From assembly GCF_036227125.1 (NCBI RefSeq), contig NZ_CP109435.1, positions 5,208,001 through 5,272,000 of the forward strand: DNA of 64,000 bases. The letters are read 5' to 3'. A program made the position numbers and the translations under genes. Shown here piece after piece: positions 17,552 through 27,271 of the stretch. The notes below the pieces were generated by a model. That model searched no databases. It was not told where the DNA came from and saw nothing but the letters and a program-made list of their open reading frames with translations. Every line of letters starts with the position of its first letter. Within the stretch, counting starts at the first letter, position 1. Source of the stretch: Streptomyces sp. NBC_01485 (GTDB lineage: Bacteria > Actinomycetota > Actinomycetes > Streptomycetales > Streptomycetaceae).

Positions 17552-18888
17552 GCACGCTCGCCAACCAACTGGTGGTGGTCGAACGGGAAGAGGTCGCGCG
17601 GGGCATCCGGCTGCTGCTCGCCCAGCCGCTGATCACCGAGCGCGCCGACCCCGTGGCCTTCGAGGTGGTGCGGCGCCGCAAGGAGCCGTTGGCCAAGTGG
17701 TTCGACTACACCTGCGGATGGAGTCTGGTGGTGGAGCCGCGGCGCGGATACGCCCGGCTGCTCAAGGTCCGCCCGGCCGCCGACGCCTCCCGCCCGGCCC
17801 TCCGTCCCCGCGCGGGCCGGGCGCCCTTCGACCGCCGCCGGTACGTGCTGCTGTGCGTCACCGCGGCGGAGCTGACCTCCGTACCGATGACGACCATCGG
17901 CCTGCTCGCCGACCGTGTCGTACAGGCCATGGCCGCAGACCCTGCGCTCTCCCCGTTCGACACCACCAGCCGCCGCGAGCGGATGGCCTTCGTCGACGTA
18001 CTGAAGCTGCTGGAGTCGTACGGCGTCCTGGCGGTCGTCGACGGGCTGACGGAGTCGTTCGTGGACACGGCGGAGGCGAAGGTCCTCTACCGGGTGGACG
18101 TCACGCTCCTGATGCGGCTGCCCGCGGCCCCCGTGGGACCGTCACGGCTGGCGCTGCCCGCGCAGGAGGTGCCGGCCCGCTTCGAGGAACTGCTCGCGGA
18201 GCTGATGCGCGAGCGCCGCTACGGCACGCCGCCCGCCGCGCAGCCGACACAGCCGACACAGTCGGCACAGCCGATGCGGCCCGCGCAGCCGACACAGCCG
18301 ACACAGCCGACGGGGGACGAGGCGTTCGTCGTCTCCGACACGCGGCGCAACCTGTGGCTGCGCCATTCCGTCCTGCGCCGCCTCTTCGACGACCCGGTCC
18401 TCTACCGGGAGGACCTGACCGACGACGAGCTCGCCTACCTCGCGTCCCCCACCGGGCGTCAGATCCTGCGTCGCGCCGCGGAGCAGGCCGGACTCGTCCT
18501 GGAGGAACGCGCCGAGGGCTATCTCCTCGTCGACCCCGACGCCGTGGCCACCGACTCCAGGTTCCCGGACGACTCCTCGACCGCCCGGGTCGCCGCGCTG
18601 CTCCTCCTCGAACGCGTCGCCGACACCCCCGGCGGCGCGACCCCCGAACAGCTCGCCGAGGCGGCGTCCGAACTGCTGCGGCGGTTCCCCCGCTGGGCGA
18701 AGGCGTACCAGGCGACCGAGGGCGCGCACCGGCTGGCCGACGACGCCGTGGCCGTACTGCGCGACTTCGGCCTGGCCCGCACCACCGGCGACCGCGTCGT
18801 GGCCCGCCCGGCCGCACACCGCTACCGCGTGGCGCACACGACCACGACCACGCCCACGACCACGACCGAGGAAGGAGACCCGCTGTGA
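17548..18888 (+). CDS. jetB: Wadjet JetB-like (DUF2398/TIGR02678), system 1
   Basis: 446 aa; ATG overlaps the jetA stop and has AGAGGAGG upstream. Typical segments: EEVARGIRLLLAQPLITE, KWFDYTCGWSLVVEPRRGYARLLK and RRYVLLCVTAAELTSVPMTTIGLLA, diagnostic of TIGR02678/DUF2398, the MukE-like regulatory subunit binding JetA and JetC. A variable insert near residues 230-255 is a (QPT)n repeat that the paralogue at 47881-49206 lacks. The C-terminus ends in Thr/Pro repeats (TTTTPTTTTEEG). Overlaps jetC by 4 bp. Confidence 0.9.
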   Translation: MSTLANQLVVVEREEVARGIRLLLAQPLITERADPVAFEVVRRRKEPLAKWFDYTCGWSLVVEPRRGYARLLKVRPAADASRPALRPRAGRAPFDRRRYVLLCVTAAELTSVPMTTIGLLADRVVQAMAADPALSPFDTTSRRERMAFVDVLKLLESYGVLAVVDGLTESFVDTAEAKVLYRVDVTLLMRLPAAPVGPSRLALPAQEVPARFEELLAELMRERRYGTPPAAQPTQPTQSAQPMRPAQPTQPTQPTGDEAFVVSDTRRNLWLRHSVLRRLFDDPVLYREDLTDDELAYLASPTGRQILRRAAEQAGLVLEERAEGYLLVDPDAVATDSRFPDDSSTARVAALLLLERVADTPGGATPEQLAEAASELLRRFPRWAKAYQATEGAHRLADDAVAVLRDFGLARTTGDRVVARPAAHRYRVAHTTTTTPTTTTEEGDPL

Positions 18889-21800
18889 ACGTGACCGAAC
18901 TGCCGGTACGCGGCACGGACCGGCCGGACGCCGCTCCTCCCACGGAGCCCACGGATCCCACGGACATCACCCGCCCCAGAGACACCCGCCCCACAGACAT
19001 CACCCGCCCCACGGACACCACCCGTCCCACCCGGGCCCGGTGGCAGCCCGTCCGCGCCGGAATCCTCAACGTCTGGCGCTACTACGACGAGACGTTCACC
19101 TTCCACGAGGGACGTCTGCTGCTGCGCGGACCGAACGGCACGGGCAAGTCGAAGGCGCTGGAACTGCTGCTGCCGTTCCTCTTCGACGCGAACCTCAGAC
19201 CCCACCGGCTGTCCACCTTCGGCGGTTCCGAACGCACCATGCACTGGAACCTCATGGGCGAAGGCGCGACCGGCAAGACCCGCGTGGGATACGTGTGGCT
19301 GGAGTTCGGCCGGGCCGACGGCCGCTGGTTCTCCTGCGGCGCCCGGCTCCAGGCCAGCATCCACACCAGCGGCGTCCAGACCGACTACTTCACCACCACT
19401 CGCCGTCTCGCCCGCCCCGACGGCGTGTCCCTCGTCAACGAGGCGGGGCAGCCCCTCACCCGGCCCGCGCTCGCGGACGCCCTGGAGGGCGACGGCGAGA
19501 TCCACGCCACGGCGGCCGACTACCGGGCCACGATCCGCCGCACCCTGTTCGCCGGCCTCGGCGAGCAGCGCTTCGAGGCGCTGATCACCGCTCTGCTCCA
19601 GCTCCGGCAGCCGAAACTCTCCGAGCGGCTCGACCCGTCCCTCCTGTCCACCCTGCTGTCCAAGGCCCTCCCGCCGCTCGGCGAGACGGAGATCGGCGAA
19701 CTCGCCGAGGGCTTCGAGCGGCTCGACCGGCAGCGCGAGGACCTGAAGCGGCTGGACGAGGAGGTCACCGCCGCCGTTGCCATCGCCGGCCGGCAACGGG
19801 GCTACGCCCAGCGGGTGCTGCGCGCCGCCGCCGCACAACTGATCTCCGCGACGACGGACATGGACAACCGCACCCGGATCGCCCGGGAGAGCGCGGAGCA
19901 GCACCGGCAGGCCGTGCACGACCAGGAGGTCACCGGGCGGCGCAAGGCGGAGCTGGGCGAGCGCGTCGAGGAACTCGAGGCCGCCGTCCAGGGGTTGCTG
20001 GACAGCGACCTCTACCAGCAGGGCAAGGAGCTGGACCAACTCCGCCGCCGCGCCCAGGACACCGCGCGGAGCGCCGGCCGGCTGCGCGCCACCGCCGACG
20101 ACCGGCAGCGCCGGCTCCGCGCGGACGACGAGCAGGCCGACGCCGCCGGCCGGCAGGCCGAGGAATGCGCCCACCACGCCCGGGACACCGCCGAGGACGC
20201 CGAACGGACCGCCCGCACCGTGGGGATGGAGTCGGTGCACGCGGAGATGCGCGCCGCCCTCGCCGACGCGCCCGCCGCCGACGATCCCGCGCGGGAGGCG
20301 ACCCGGGTCCGGCAGGTCCGCCACCTGCTGCGCGGCGCGGTCAAGGGCCGCCGCGACCAGATGGCGGCCGTCCGGGAAGCCGTCGAACGCCATGAGCGGG
20401 CCGTGGGCGACCGCACCGCCGCCGAAACGGCCCTCGACGGCGCCCGGGACGGCCTCGCCGAGGCCATGACGCGGCGCGACGAGGCGGCCCGGGAGTGCGC
20501 GCAGGCCCTGCGGGCCCAGGCGGATCTGCTCCGGGACTGGGCGACCGGGTGCGTGGAGCTGCGCATCGGCGACGTCGAGGAGCTGGTCGCCCGGGCCGCC
20601 GTCGAGGCGGACGTTCTCGCCGTCGTGGAGCGCGCCGTACGCGCTCTGGACCAGCGGATCACCCAGTCCGAGACGCGGGTCGAGTCGGCCCGGAAGACTT
20701 CCCACGACCAGCGGGAGAGGTTCGTCCGGGCCATCGAGGCGCTCACGGCGGAAGCCGACCTTCCGCCGGCCGCCCCGCCGACCCGTACGACGGACCGTTC
20801 GACGATGGAGGGCGCGCCCCTGTGGCGGCTCGTGGCCTTCCGTGACGGCGTTCCCGAGGAGGTCCAGGCCGGTGTCGAGGCGGCGTTGGAGGCGTCGGGA
20901 CTGCTCGACGCGTGGCTGAGCCCCGAGGACACGATCGAGCTGGCCGGCCACGACACCTTCGCGGCGCCCGGCTGGGCGACCCCCGCGCCGGGGCCGTCCC
21001 TGCTGGAGGTCCTGCGCCCCGAGACGGACATCCCGGTGTCCGCCGACCGCGTGGACCGGCTCCTCGCCGGCATCGCCTACGGGGAACACCTCCCGCACTG
21101 GCACACCGCCGCCGTCGCCGCGGACGGCAGCTGGCGGCTGGCCGCGGCCATCGGCACCTGGAGCAAGGCGGCGCCCGCCCACATCGGCTCCCACGCCCGT
21201 GACCAGGCCAGACAGCGCCGCATCGCGGAACTCACCGACCGGCTCACCGCACTGAACACCCACATCGCGTCGCTCGACGCACGGCTGGGCGCGCTGCGCG
21301 AGAGCCGCTCCCGCCTCGACGCCGACCTCGCGTCCCGCCCCCGCCACCGGGAACTCGACGAACGACGCCGCCAGTGGGACCGCGCGGAGGAGGCGGTCGG
21401 CGTCCGCGACGACGCCGTCCGCATGACGGTCAAGATGCTCGACGGACGCGAGGCCGACGTCAGCCGCTGCCTGCGCACGCTGGGCAGACTGTCCTCCGAA
21501 CACGCCCTGCCCACCGAGCGCGGCCGTCTCAACGAACTGTCCGCCGCCGTCGACGTGTTCGCCGACACGGCCGACGCCTGGGCGGACGCCCACCTGCACT
21601 GGTCCACCGCCCTCGGCCGCTCCGCCGCCGCGAGAAACCAGGCCGAACGCTCCTCGGAGGCCGCCCGGGAGAGCCAGGCCGAAGCCGACCGGGCCGAGGC
21701 CGAGGCACGGGCACTCGCCGCCACCCTCCAGGCCGCGGACAGCACCGTCGGCGAGGACTTCCGCCAAACGGCGTCCCGCATAAGCGAGTTGAGGCAGGAC

Positions 21801-23084
21801 GTCCGCCGCAGCCGGGAGCAGATCAGCGCGAGCGACGGCGAACTCAGCCGCCTGCAACGCCGTATCGGCTCGCTGGAAGCGACCATGGCCCAGGACGCCC
21901 TGCGCCGCGACGAGGCGACCGGGACGAGGGACACCTCGGCCCTGCGCTTCCGGCACCTCTGCCTGCTCGGCCTGCCCCAGGACGCGGCGGTCCCACCGGA
22001 GCGGACCGCGCTGGGTCTGACCGCGTCGGACGGCACCCGCGCCACGCTGGAAGCGGCACGCGAGATCGCGGCCGAGTGGCCCGCCCTCGCCCACGAACCG
22101 CGCAATCTCGGGGACGCCGTCCAGCGCCTGTCCGAGGCCGTCCACCAGGCCCGTCAGGTCCTCGGCCGCCGCGCCGACCTCGACCTGGAGGCCGACGAGG
22201 ACGTACAGATCTTCACCGCCACCATGGACGGCGCCCGGATCGGCGCGACGGGCCTGCTCCACACCCTCACCGCCGAACGGGACGGCAGCCGCGAGGACAT
22301 CACCGTCGCCGAGCGCCGCCTCTTCGACCAGACCCTCACCGGCGACACCCGCCGCCACCTGGCCGCCCGCATCCGCCAGGCCAACGAACTCGTCGACCGG
22401 ATGAACGGCCACCTGGAGCGCGTCCGCACGGCGTCGAAGGTCTCCGTCCAACTGGTGTGGCGCATCCACCCCGACCTCCCGGCCGGCACCCAGACCGCCC
22501 GCACCCTCCTCCTCAAGGAACCCAGGAACGTCACCGACGCCGACCGCGAGGCCCTGCACGCCTTCTTCCGGGCCCGCATCGAGGAGGCCAAGGCCAGGAA
22601 CACGGCGGCCACCTGGGAGGAACAGCTCGCCGAAGTGCTCGACTACACGGCCTGGCACCAGTTCGTGGTCCGGCTCGACCGCGCGAACGGCGCCGGCTGG
22701 CAGGTCCTCACCAAGAAACTGCACGGCGCGCTCTCCGGCGGCGAGAAGGCCATCGCCCTGCACCTGCCGCTCTTCGCCGCGGTCGCCGCGCACTACGAGG
22801 CCGTACCCGAAGCACCTCGCCCGATCCTCCTCGACGAGGTCTTCGTCGGCGTCGACGCCACCAACCGCGGCCAGATCTTCGCCCTGCTCGCCGCCCTCGA
22901 CCTCGACCTGATGCTCACTTCGGACCACGAGTGGTGCCACTACCGCGAACTCTCCGGCATCGCCGTCCACCAACTCATCACAGGAACAGACGGCGACGAC
23001 GCGGTCACCAGCGCCCGCTTCGTCTGGACGGGGGAGCGGATGCGGGCGGACGAGGGAGGCGGAGGGGACGAGGGAGACGGATGA
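18885..23084 (+). CDS. jetC: Wadjet JetC-like SMC ATPase (TIGR02680), system 1
   Basis: 1399 aa from GTG 18885 (GTGA overlap; GAAGGAG seven bases upstream). An SMC/MukB-like ATPase: Walker A RGPNGTGKSK near residue 82, long central coiled coil (about 270-1200) with a hinge-like region near 610-760, ABC signature LSGGEKA near 1284 and Walker B ILLDEVFVGVD near 1314. It is the motor of the complex and would extrude DNA loops with JetA and JetB. The N-terminus has repeated (P)TDITRP units and the C-terminus a Gly/Asp/Glu run, both encoded by DNA repeats at the gene borders. Confidence 0.92.
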   Translation: MNVTELPVRGTDRPDAAPPTEPTDPTDITRPRDTRPTDITRPTDTTRPTRARWQPVRAGILNVWRYYDETFTFHEGRLLLRGPNGTGKSKALELLLPFLFDANLRPHRLSTFGGSERTMHWNLMGEGATGKTRVGYVWLEFGRADGRWFSCGARLQASIHTSGVQTDYFTTTRRLARPDGVSLVNEAGQPLTRPALADALEGDGEIHATAADYRATIRRTLFAGLGEQRFEALITALLQLRQPKLSERLDPSLLSTLLSKALPPLGETEIGELAEGFERLDRQREDLKRLDEEVTAAVAIAGRQRGYAQRVLRAAAAQLISATTDMDNRTRIARESAEQHRQAVHDQEVTGRRKAELGERVEELEAAVQGLLDSDLYQQGKELDQLRRRAQDTARSAGRLRATADDRQRRLRADDEQADAAGRQAEECAHHARDTAEDAERTARTVGMESVHAEMRAALADAPAADDPAREATRVRQVRHLLRGAVKGRRDQMAAVREAVERHERAVGDRTAAETALDGARDGLAEAMTRRDEAARECAQALRAQADLLRDWATGCVELRIGDVEELVARAAVEADVLAVVERAVRALDQRITQSETRVESARKTSHDQRERFVRAIEALTAEADLPPAAPPTRTTDRSTMEGAPLWRLVAFRDGVPEEVQAGVEAALEASGLLDAWLSPEDTIELAGHDTFAAPGWATPAPGPSLLEVLRPETDIPVSADRVDRLLAGIAYGEHLPHWHTAAVAADGSWRLAAAIGTWSKAAPAHIGSHARDQARQRRIAELTDRLTALNTHIASLDARLGALRESRSRLDADLASRPRHRELDERRRQWDRAEEAVGVRDDAVRMTVKMLDGREADVSRCLRTLGRLSSEHALPTERGRLNELSAAVDVFADTADAWADAHLHWSTALGRSAAARNQAERSSEAARESQAEADRAEAEARALAATLQAADSTVGEDFRQTASRISELRQDVRRSREQISASDGELSRLQRRIGSLEATMAQDALRRDEATGTRDTSALRFRHLCLLGLPQDAAVPPERTALGLTASDGTRATLEAAREIAAEWPALAHEPRNLGDAVQRLSEAVHQARQVLGRRADLDLEADEDVQIFTATMDGARIGATGLLHTLTAERDGSREDITVAERRLFDQTLTGDTRRHLAARIRQANELVDRMNGHLERVRTASKVSVQLVWRIHPDLPAGTQTARTLLLKEPRNVTDADREALHAFFRARIEEAKARNTAATWEEQLAEVLDYTAWHQFVVRLDRANGAGWQVLTKKLHGALSGGEKAIALHLPLFAAVAAHYEAVPEAPRPILLDEVFVGVDATNRGQIFALLAALDLDLMLTSDHEWCHYRELSGIAVHQLITGTDGDDAVTSARFVWTGERMRADEGGGGDEGDG

Positions 23085-23155
23085 ACGGAGGGGACGAGGG
23101 AGCCGGATCAGATGAGGGAGGCGGCGGAGCTGAGGGAGACGGCGGAGATGGCTAG
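23081..23155 (+). CDS. Possible 24-codon reading frame between jetC and jetD
   Basis: ATG 23081 overlaps the jetC stop in an ATGA and opens a 24-residue frame made almost only of Gly, Asp, Glu and Ser, ending TAG at 23153-23155. The DNA is an irregular GAGGGA/GGCGGA repeat continuous with the jetC 3' end. It may relay translation from jetC to jetD, or simply be an expanded repeat without coding role. Confidence 0.3.
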   Translation: MNGGDEGAGSDEGGGGAEGDGGDG

Positions 23156-23176
23156 GACATTCGGAATATCCAGGAC

Positions 23177-24463
23177 ATGAGCGCCGCACCGATCCCCCCT
23201 CGCCTCCCCCCTCTGCTCCCCCCACACCTCACCGGGCCCCGCCTGCGCCCGCTCTGGCAGGCGGTGCACGACCGTCTCTCGTCAGGCCGCCCCGTCAGCG
23301 GGGTGCGCCTGGGCCCGCTGGACGACGACGAACGGGAAGCCCTGGCCGACCTCCTGGGCATGGACCGCCTGCCGGACCAGCGCCCGACCGTCCGCCTGAC
23401 CAGGCTGGAGGACGCCGTGGCCGAGGCCGGCGGCGGCACCGTACGCGACCTGGTCACCCAGGTCATCGGCCCACTCGGCGACCGCGACGCCGAACGCCGT
23501 CGACGCGACGCCGAACGGTCGGCGCTGTGGTCCTGGCTGGCGTCCCACGACACGGTCCGGGCGGAGCCCGCGCTGACGGACTGGACCACGTACTGCCGAA
23601 CCCAGGGCCTGGTGGACGGCTCCGTCACCCGCACCCGCGACCTCCTCTCCGCCGCCCTCGCCGTGCTCGCCGCGCTGCCCGCCGAGGGCGAGCCGCTGCC
23701 GGTGTTCGCCGCCCGCGTACGGCACGGCGACCCGCACGCCCTCGACGACGGCACCCGCCTGTCCTCCCTCGTCCTGCGGGCCCTGTCCACGCTCTACGGC
23801 ACACCCGTGCCCGACCGTTCCCACGCGCGGCGCGAGCTGTGGTCCCGGGCCGGTGTCGCCGACGACGACCTGTCCACGACGGTCCTGGCCGCCGGACTCC
23901 GCCCGTCGGGCGAGGGCACGCTGAGCCGCCTGGGCCGCATCTGCTCCGACGCCGGCCACGCCGTGTCCCTCACCCTGGCCCAGGTGAGATCACCGGGCGA
24001 GTTCGGCTTCCCCGTCCGAGCCGTCCACATCACGGAGAACCCGAGCGTCCTCGCCCTGGCCCTGCGCCGCTTCGGCCCCCACTGCCCACCCCTCGTCTGC
24101 ACCTCGGGCTGGCCCAACAGCGCCGCCGTCCGCCTCCTCCACCTCCTGGCCGCAGCGGGCGCGACACTCCACTACCACGGCGACTTCGACGGCGAGGGCA
24201 TACGCATCGCAGCCCACGTCATGCACAAAACCCCCGCCGTCCCCTGGCGCATGACCACCCACGACTACCTCACCGCCGTCACCGACACCGCCCTCACCGA
24301 CACCCCCCAGGGCCCCTCCCCGGGCCGCCTCACCGAGGCCCCATGGGACCCCACCCTCACCACGGCCATGGCGGCACACGGAAGAGCCGTCATGGAGGAA
24401 ACGGTGACGGACACCCTCCTCGACGACCTGTCACGAGAAACGGGCTCACCCATGAGCGACTGA
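23177..24463 (+). CDS. jetD: Wadjet JetD-like nuclease (TIGR02679), system 1
   Basis: 428 aa with the TOPRIM domain of topoisomerase-VI-like JetD: catalytic Glu in VHITENPSVL (near residue 286) and DxD in YHGDFDGEGIRIA (near 334-336). The N-terminal part (residues 1-250) matches the DUF3323 region of TIGR02679 and has a Pro/Leu-rich start. JetD is the cleaving subunit of Wadjet. An in-frame TAG lies 24 bp upstream, so translation begins at 23177, although the AGGA is close. Unlike the second operon, jetD here does not overlap jetC. Confidence 0.9.
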   Translation: MSAAPIPPRLPPLLPPHLTGPRLRPLWQAVHDRLSSGRPVSGVRLGPLDDDEREALADLLGMDRLPDQRPTVRLTRLEDAVAEAGGGTVRDLVTQVIGPLGDRDAERRRRDAERSALWSWLASHDTVRAEPALTDWTTYCRTQGLVDGSVTRTRDLLSAALAVLAALPAEGEPLPVFAARVRHGDPHALDDGTRLSSLVLRALSTLYGTPVPDRSHARRELWSRAGVADDDLSTTVLAAGLRPSGEGTLSRLGRICSDAGHAVSLTLAQVRSPGEFGFPVRAVHITENPSVLALALRRFGPHCPPLVCTSGWPNSAAVRLLHLLAAAGATLHYHGDFDGEGIRIAAHVMHKTPAVPWRMTTHDYLTAVTDTALTDTPQGPSPGRLTEAPWDPTLTTAMAAHGRAVMEETVTDTLLDDLSRETGSPMSD

Positions 24464-24500
24464 CTGACAGGGAGTTCAGCCCCCTGCCCCCTGCCCACCG

Positions 24501-25895
24501 TCACCACCCGGTGCGCAGCAGATGGTTGAGGAGCAGCGCGAGCACCGCCTGTGCGGCGAGCCAGGCGCGGGGGCGGGTGAGGAACGCGCAGGACGGGAGC
24601 AGCCACATCGCGAAGGGCAGCCAGATGCGTTCCGTCTCGGCCTTGCTCATCCCGGACAGGTCGGCGGCCAGGAGGGCGAGGAGGGCGGCGGCCACGAGAA
24701 GGGCGAGGCGGACGCCGTCCCGTGCGCGGATCAGTGCCACGGCGCCGCCCCGCAGCCCCGCCGCCGTCGCCAGGCCCGTGATCAGCACCGTGCACGCGAG
24801 GTTGGCCCACACCCAGTAGCCGTACGGGCGCACCCCGCCCGCACCCTGGTAGTAGCGCGTGACGAGCAGCCGGTACGCCTCCCACCAGTCGAACCCGGCG
24901 AGCGTGAACGCCGTCGGCACGACGGCCAGCCCGGCGAGGAGGAGCACGAGCAGAACCGGCCGCTCCCGGACGTGGCGCCGGCCCAGCCACAGCACCGCCG
25001 CGCCGATGAGGGCGAAGAGCGTGAGGCCGTAGGAGAGGTAACAGGTGAGTCCGAACAGGAGGCCCGAGACGGCGGCCCACCCCGCCCACCGCCCGGTGAC
25101 CGCGAGCGCCAGCAGCGCCACCGCCCACGCGGCGACCGCCGCGAAGTACGCGTCGGCCGACACCCCCATCCACACCGCCGCCGGGGCGAGCACGAGGAAC
25201 GGCGCCGCCCGCCGCGCGAGCCGCTCCCCGGCCAGTGCCCGCACCGCGACCAGCACGGCCACGCACGCCGTCGCCCCGACGGTCACGCACCAGACTCCGG
25301 CCCAGCCGCCGCCCCGCAGCCCGACCCGGTCGAGCAGGACGAAGGTGAGGGTGGCCGCCGGCGGGTGACCGGCGACATGGGCGGGCCAGTTGCCGGGGGA
25401 GTCGAGAAGGATGTGGTGGGTGAAGTCCCGCAGGGCGCCGGGGATGTCGGCGAAGCGGGCGATGACCTGGAGGTATTCGTGGTGGGTGGTGAGCCGTCCG
25501 GCGACGCCCTGCTGCCAGCCGTCGATCAGGGCGAGGGAGAGGATCCAGGCGGTGGACGCGCCCCACGCCGTCGCGAGCAGGGCGCGCCAGGACAGGCGGG
25601 CGGCCAGGGCGGGGCCGTACGCCACGGTCGCGGCGGCCAGCAGGACGGCGGCCGGCGTACCCGGGCCCACGTGGGGGCCCCAGCTGCCGAGCAGCGGGGG
25701 CCAGTCGACGCGCAGGGTGTGGTGGGCGTGCTCGATGTGCCGGCCGACCAGCACGGCCGCCGTCACGAGCACGGCGGCGGCTCCGGCCGCGCACAGGTCG
25801 CGGCGGAGGGCGGGGCGGGAGTTGGGGTGGGGGTCGCGGGTGATGCCGTCGGCGTGCGGGGCGCGCGGCTCGGTGGAAAGCGGGGTGCGGGTCAC
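24501..25895 (-). CDS. Polytopic membrane protein, GT-C-like
   Basis: 464 aa with about 11-12 predicted membrane helices. An extracytoplasmic-type loop after the second or third helix contains IDGWQQGVAGRLTTHHEYLQ, and DSPGNWPAHVAGHPPAATL follows. This layout is like GT-C enzymes that use polyprenyl-phosphate sugars, but no catalytic Asp pair can be assigned with confidence. Converges with jetD across a 37-bp gap; divergent from the oxidoreductase gene. Confidence 0.6.
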   Translation of the reverse strand: MTRTPLSTEPRAPHADGITRDPHPNSRPALRRDLCAAGAAAVLVTAAVLVGRHIEHAHHTLRVDWPPLLGSWGPHVGPGTPAAVLLAAATVAYGPALAARLSWRALLATAWGASTAWILSLALIDGWQQGVAGRLTTHHEYLQVIARFADIPGALRDFTHHILLDSPGNWPAHVAGHPPAATLTFVLLDRVGLRGGGWAGVWCVTVGATACVAVLVAVRALAGERLARRAAPFLVLAPAAVWMGVSADAYFAAVAAWAVALLALAVTGRWAGWAAVSGLLFGLTCYLSYGLTLFALIGAAVLWLGRRHVRERPVLLVLLLAGLAVVPTAFTLAGFDWWEAYRLLVTRYYQGAGGVRPYGYWVWANLACTVLITGLATAAGLRGGAVALIRARDGVRLALLVAAALLALLAADLSGMSKAETERIWLPFAMWLLPSCAFLTRPRAWLAAQAVLALLLNHLLRTGW

Positions 25896-25996
25896 AGCGG
25901 CACGCTAGGCCGGGCGAGGGGCCGCGGACCGCCGTCCGGGCCGGACGTCAGCGTTTCGTCATGGGTCGCGCACCCTTTCCCGGGGGTGCCCCGGCC

Positions 25997-26002
25997 TACC
26001 GT
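25997..26002 (+). promoter_or_regulatory. Predicted -10 box TACCGT of a leaderless transcript
   Basis: TACCGT fits TANNNT and sits six bases before ATG 26009, with no ribosome-binding site between them. This is the usual spacing for leaderless actinobacterial mRNAs. Confidence 0.4.
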
Positions 26003-26008
26003 CGGGAC

Positions 26009-27271
26009 ATGCCCGCCCCCGCGCTCCCCACCTCGCCCGGTTTCTGGCGCAGCCCCCTGCGCGGCCCACGCTTCACCGCCGTGCTCGGCCTCGTCCTGCT
26101 CGTCGGCATCACCGCGCTGTTCGTGACGGGCCTGGTGTCGTACGCCGCCTACAACCCCGACCTGTCGCCGGTGAACGACCAGACCCCCGACAAGGGCGTC
26201 CTCGGCTTCTACCTCTTCGCCTGGCCGACGAACCCGCACTGGCTGTACCGGCTCACCCAGGGCGTCCACGTCACCCTCGGCGTCACCCTGATCCCCGTAC
26301 TGCTGGCCAAGCTGTGGTCGGTGGTGCCGAAGCTGTTCGCCCTGCCGCCGGCCCGCTCGCTCGCCCACGCCCTGGAGCGGATCTCGCTGCTCCTGCTGGT
26401 CGGCGGCGGGTTGTTCGAGTTCGTGACCGGCGTCCTCAACATCCAGCTCGACTACGTCTTCCCCGGCTCCTTCTACCCCCTGCACTTCTACGGCGCCTGG
26501 GTGTTCTTCGCCGCGTTCGTCGCCCACGCCGTCCTGAAGACCCCGGCGGCGGTACGGAACGTGCGCCGACCGCGCGACGAGCAGACGAACGACCCGGACG
26601 ACCTGGTCTCCCCGGACCCGGACGACCTGATCTCTCCGTCCCCGGACGCCCCGACCGTCTCCCGGCGCGGCGCCCTGTGGTTCGTCGGGGGCGGCTCGCT
26701 GCTGCTCTTCGCCACGACGGTCGGGCAGGGCTTCGACAGCCTGCGGCGCACCGCCCTCCTCGCACCGCACGGCGGAGCCGACCCCGGCACCGGCCCGAAC
26801 GGCTTCCAGATCAACAAGACGGCGGCCTACGCCAGGATCGACCCGGCTCGGACGAGCGAGGACGCCTGGCGACTCGTCGTCACGGGACGCACGGGCACGG
26901 TCCGCCTCAGCCGCGCCGAGCTGGGGCAACTGCCCCTGCACAGTTCGGCGTTGCCCATCGCCTGCGTCGAGGGCTGGTCGACGTCCGACCAGTGGTGGCG
27001 GGGCGTACGCCTGCGGGACCTCGCCGCGCTCGTCGGCCACGAGGACGACCCGCCGGACGTGTTCGTCGAGTCCCTCCAGCTTCACGGCGCGTTCCGCCAC
27101 GCCGCCCTGCGCGCCAACCAGGTCGCCGACCCACGTTCCCTGCTCGCCCTGTACGTCAACGGCGAGGCCCTGTCCCCGGATCACGGCTACCCGGCGCGCG
27201 TGATCGTTCCCGCCGCGCCCGGTGTGCTGAACACCAAGTGGGTGGCCCGGATGACGTTCGGAGCCCTGTGA
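26009..27271 (+). CDS. Membrane cytochrome b561-like / molybdopterin oxidoreductase
   Basis: 420 aa. The N-terminal 200 residues have about four membrane helices with conserved His (GVHVTLG, LHFYGAW, FVAHAVL), like a cytochrome b561/YedZ-type haem domain. A linker and one further helix (ALWFVGGGSLLLFATTVGQG) lead to a C-terminal sulfite-oxidase-type molybdopterin fold, with IACVEGWSTSDQWWRGVRL carrying the cofactor-ligating Cys. It probably reduces or oxidises a small extracytoplasmic substrate, drawing electrons from the membrane. Followed with a 1-bp overlap by a small membrane protein. Confidence 0.8.
   Translation: MPAPALPTSPGFWRSPLRGPRFTAVLGLVLLVGITALFVTGLVSYAAYNPDLSPVNDQTPDKGVLGFYLFAWPTNPHWLYRLTQGVHVTLGVTLIPVLLAKLWSVVPKLFALPPARSLAHALERISLLLLVGGGLFEFVTGVLNIQLDYVFPGSFYPLHFYGAWVFFAAFVAHAVLKTPAAVRNVRRPRDEQTNDPDDLVSPDPDDLISPSPDAPTVSRRGALWFVGGGSLLLFATTVGQGFDSLRRTALLAPHGGADPGTGPNGFQINKTAAYARIDPARTSEDAWRLVVTGRTGTVRLSRAELGQLPLHSSALPIACVEGWSTSDQWWRGVRLRDLAALVGHEDDPPDVFVESLQLHGAFRHAALRANQVADPRSLLALYVNGEALSPDHGYPARVIVPAAPGVLNTKWVARMTFGAL

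Noticed and set aside
18822..23225. 1467-codon minus-strand frame opposite jetC
   Set aside because: Composition is shadow-like, and the plus strand has full SMC motifs.
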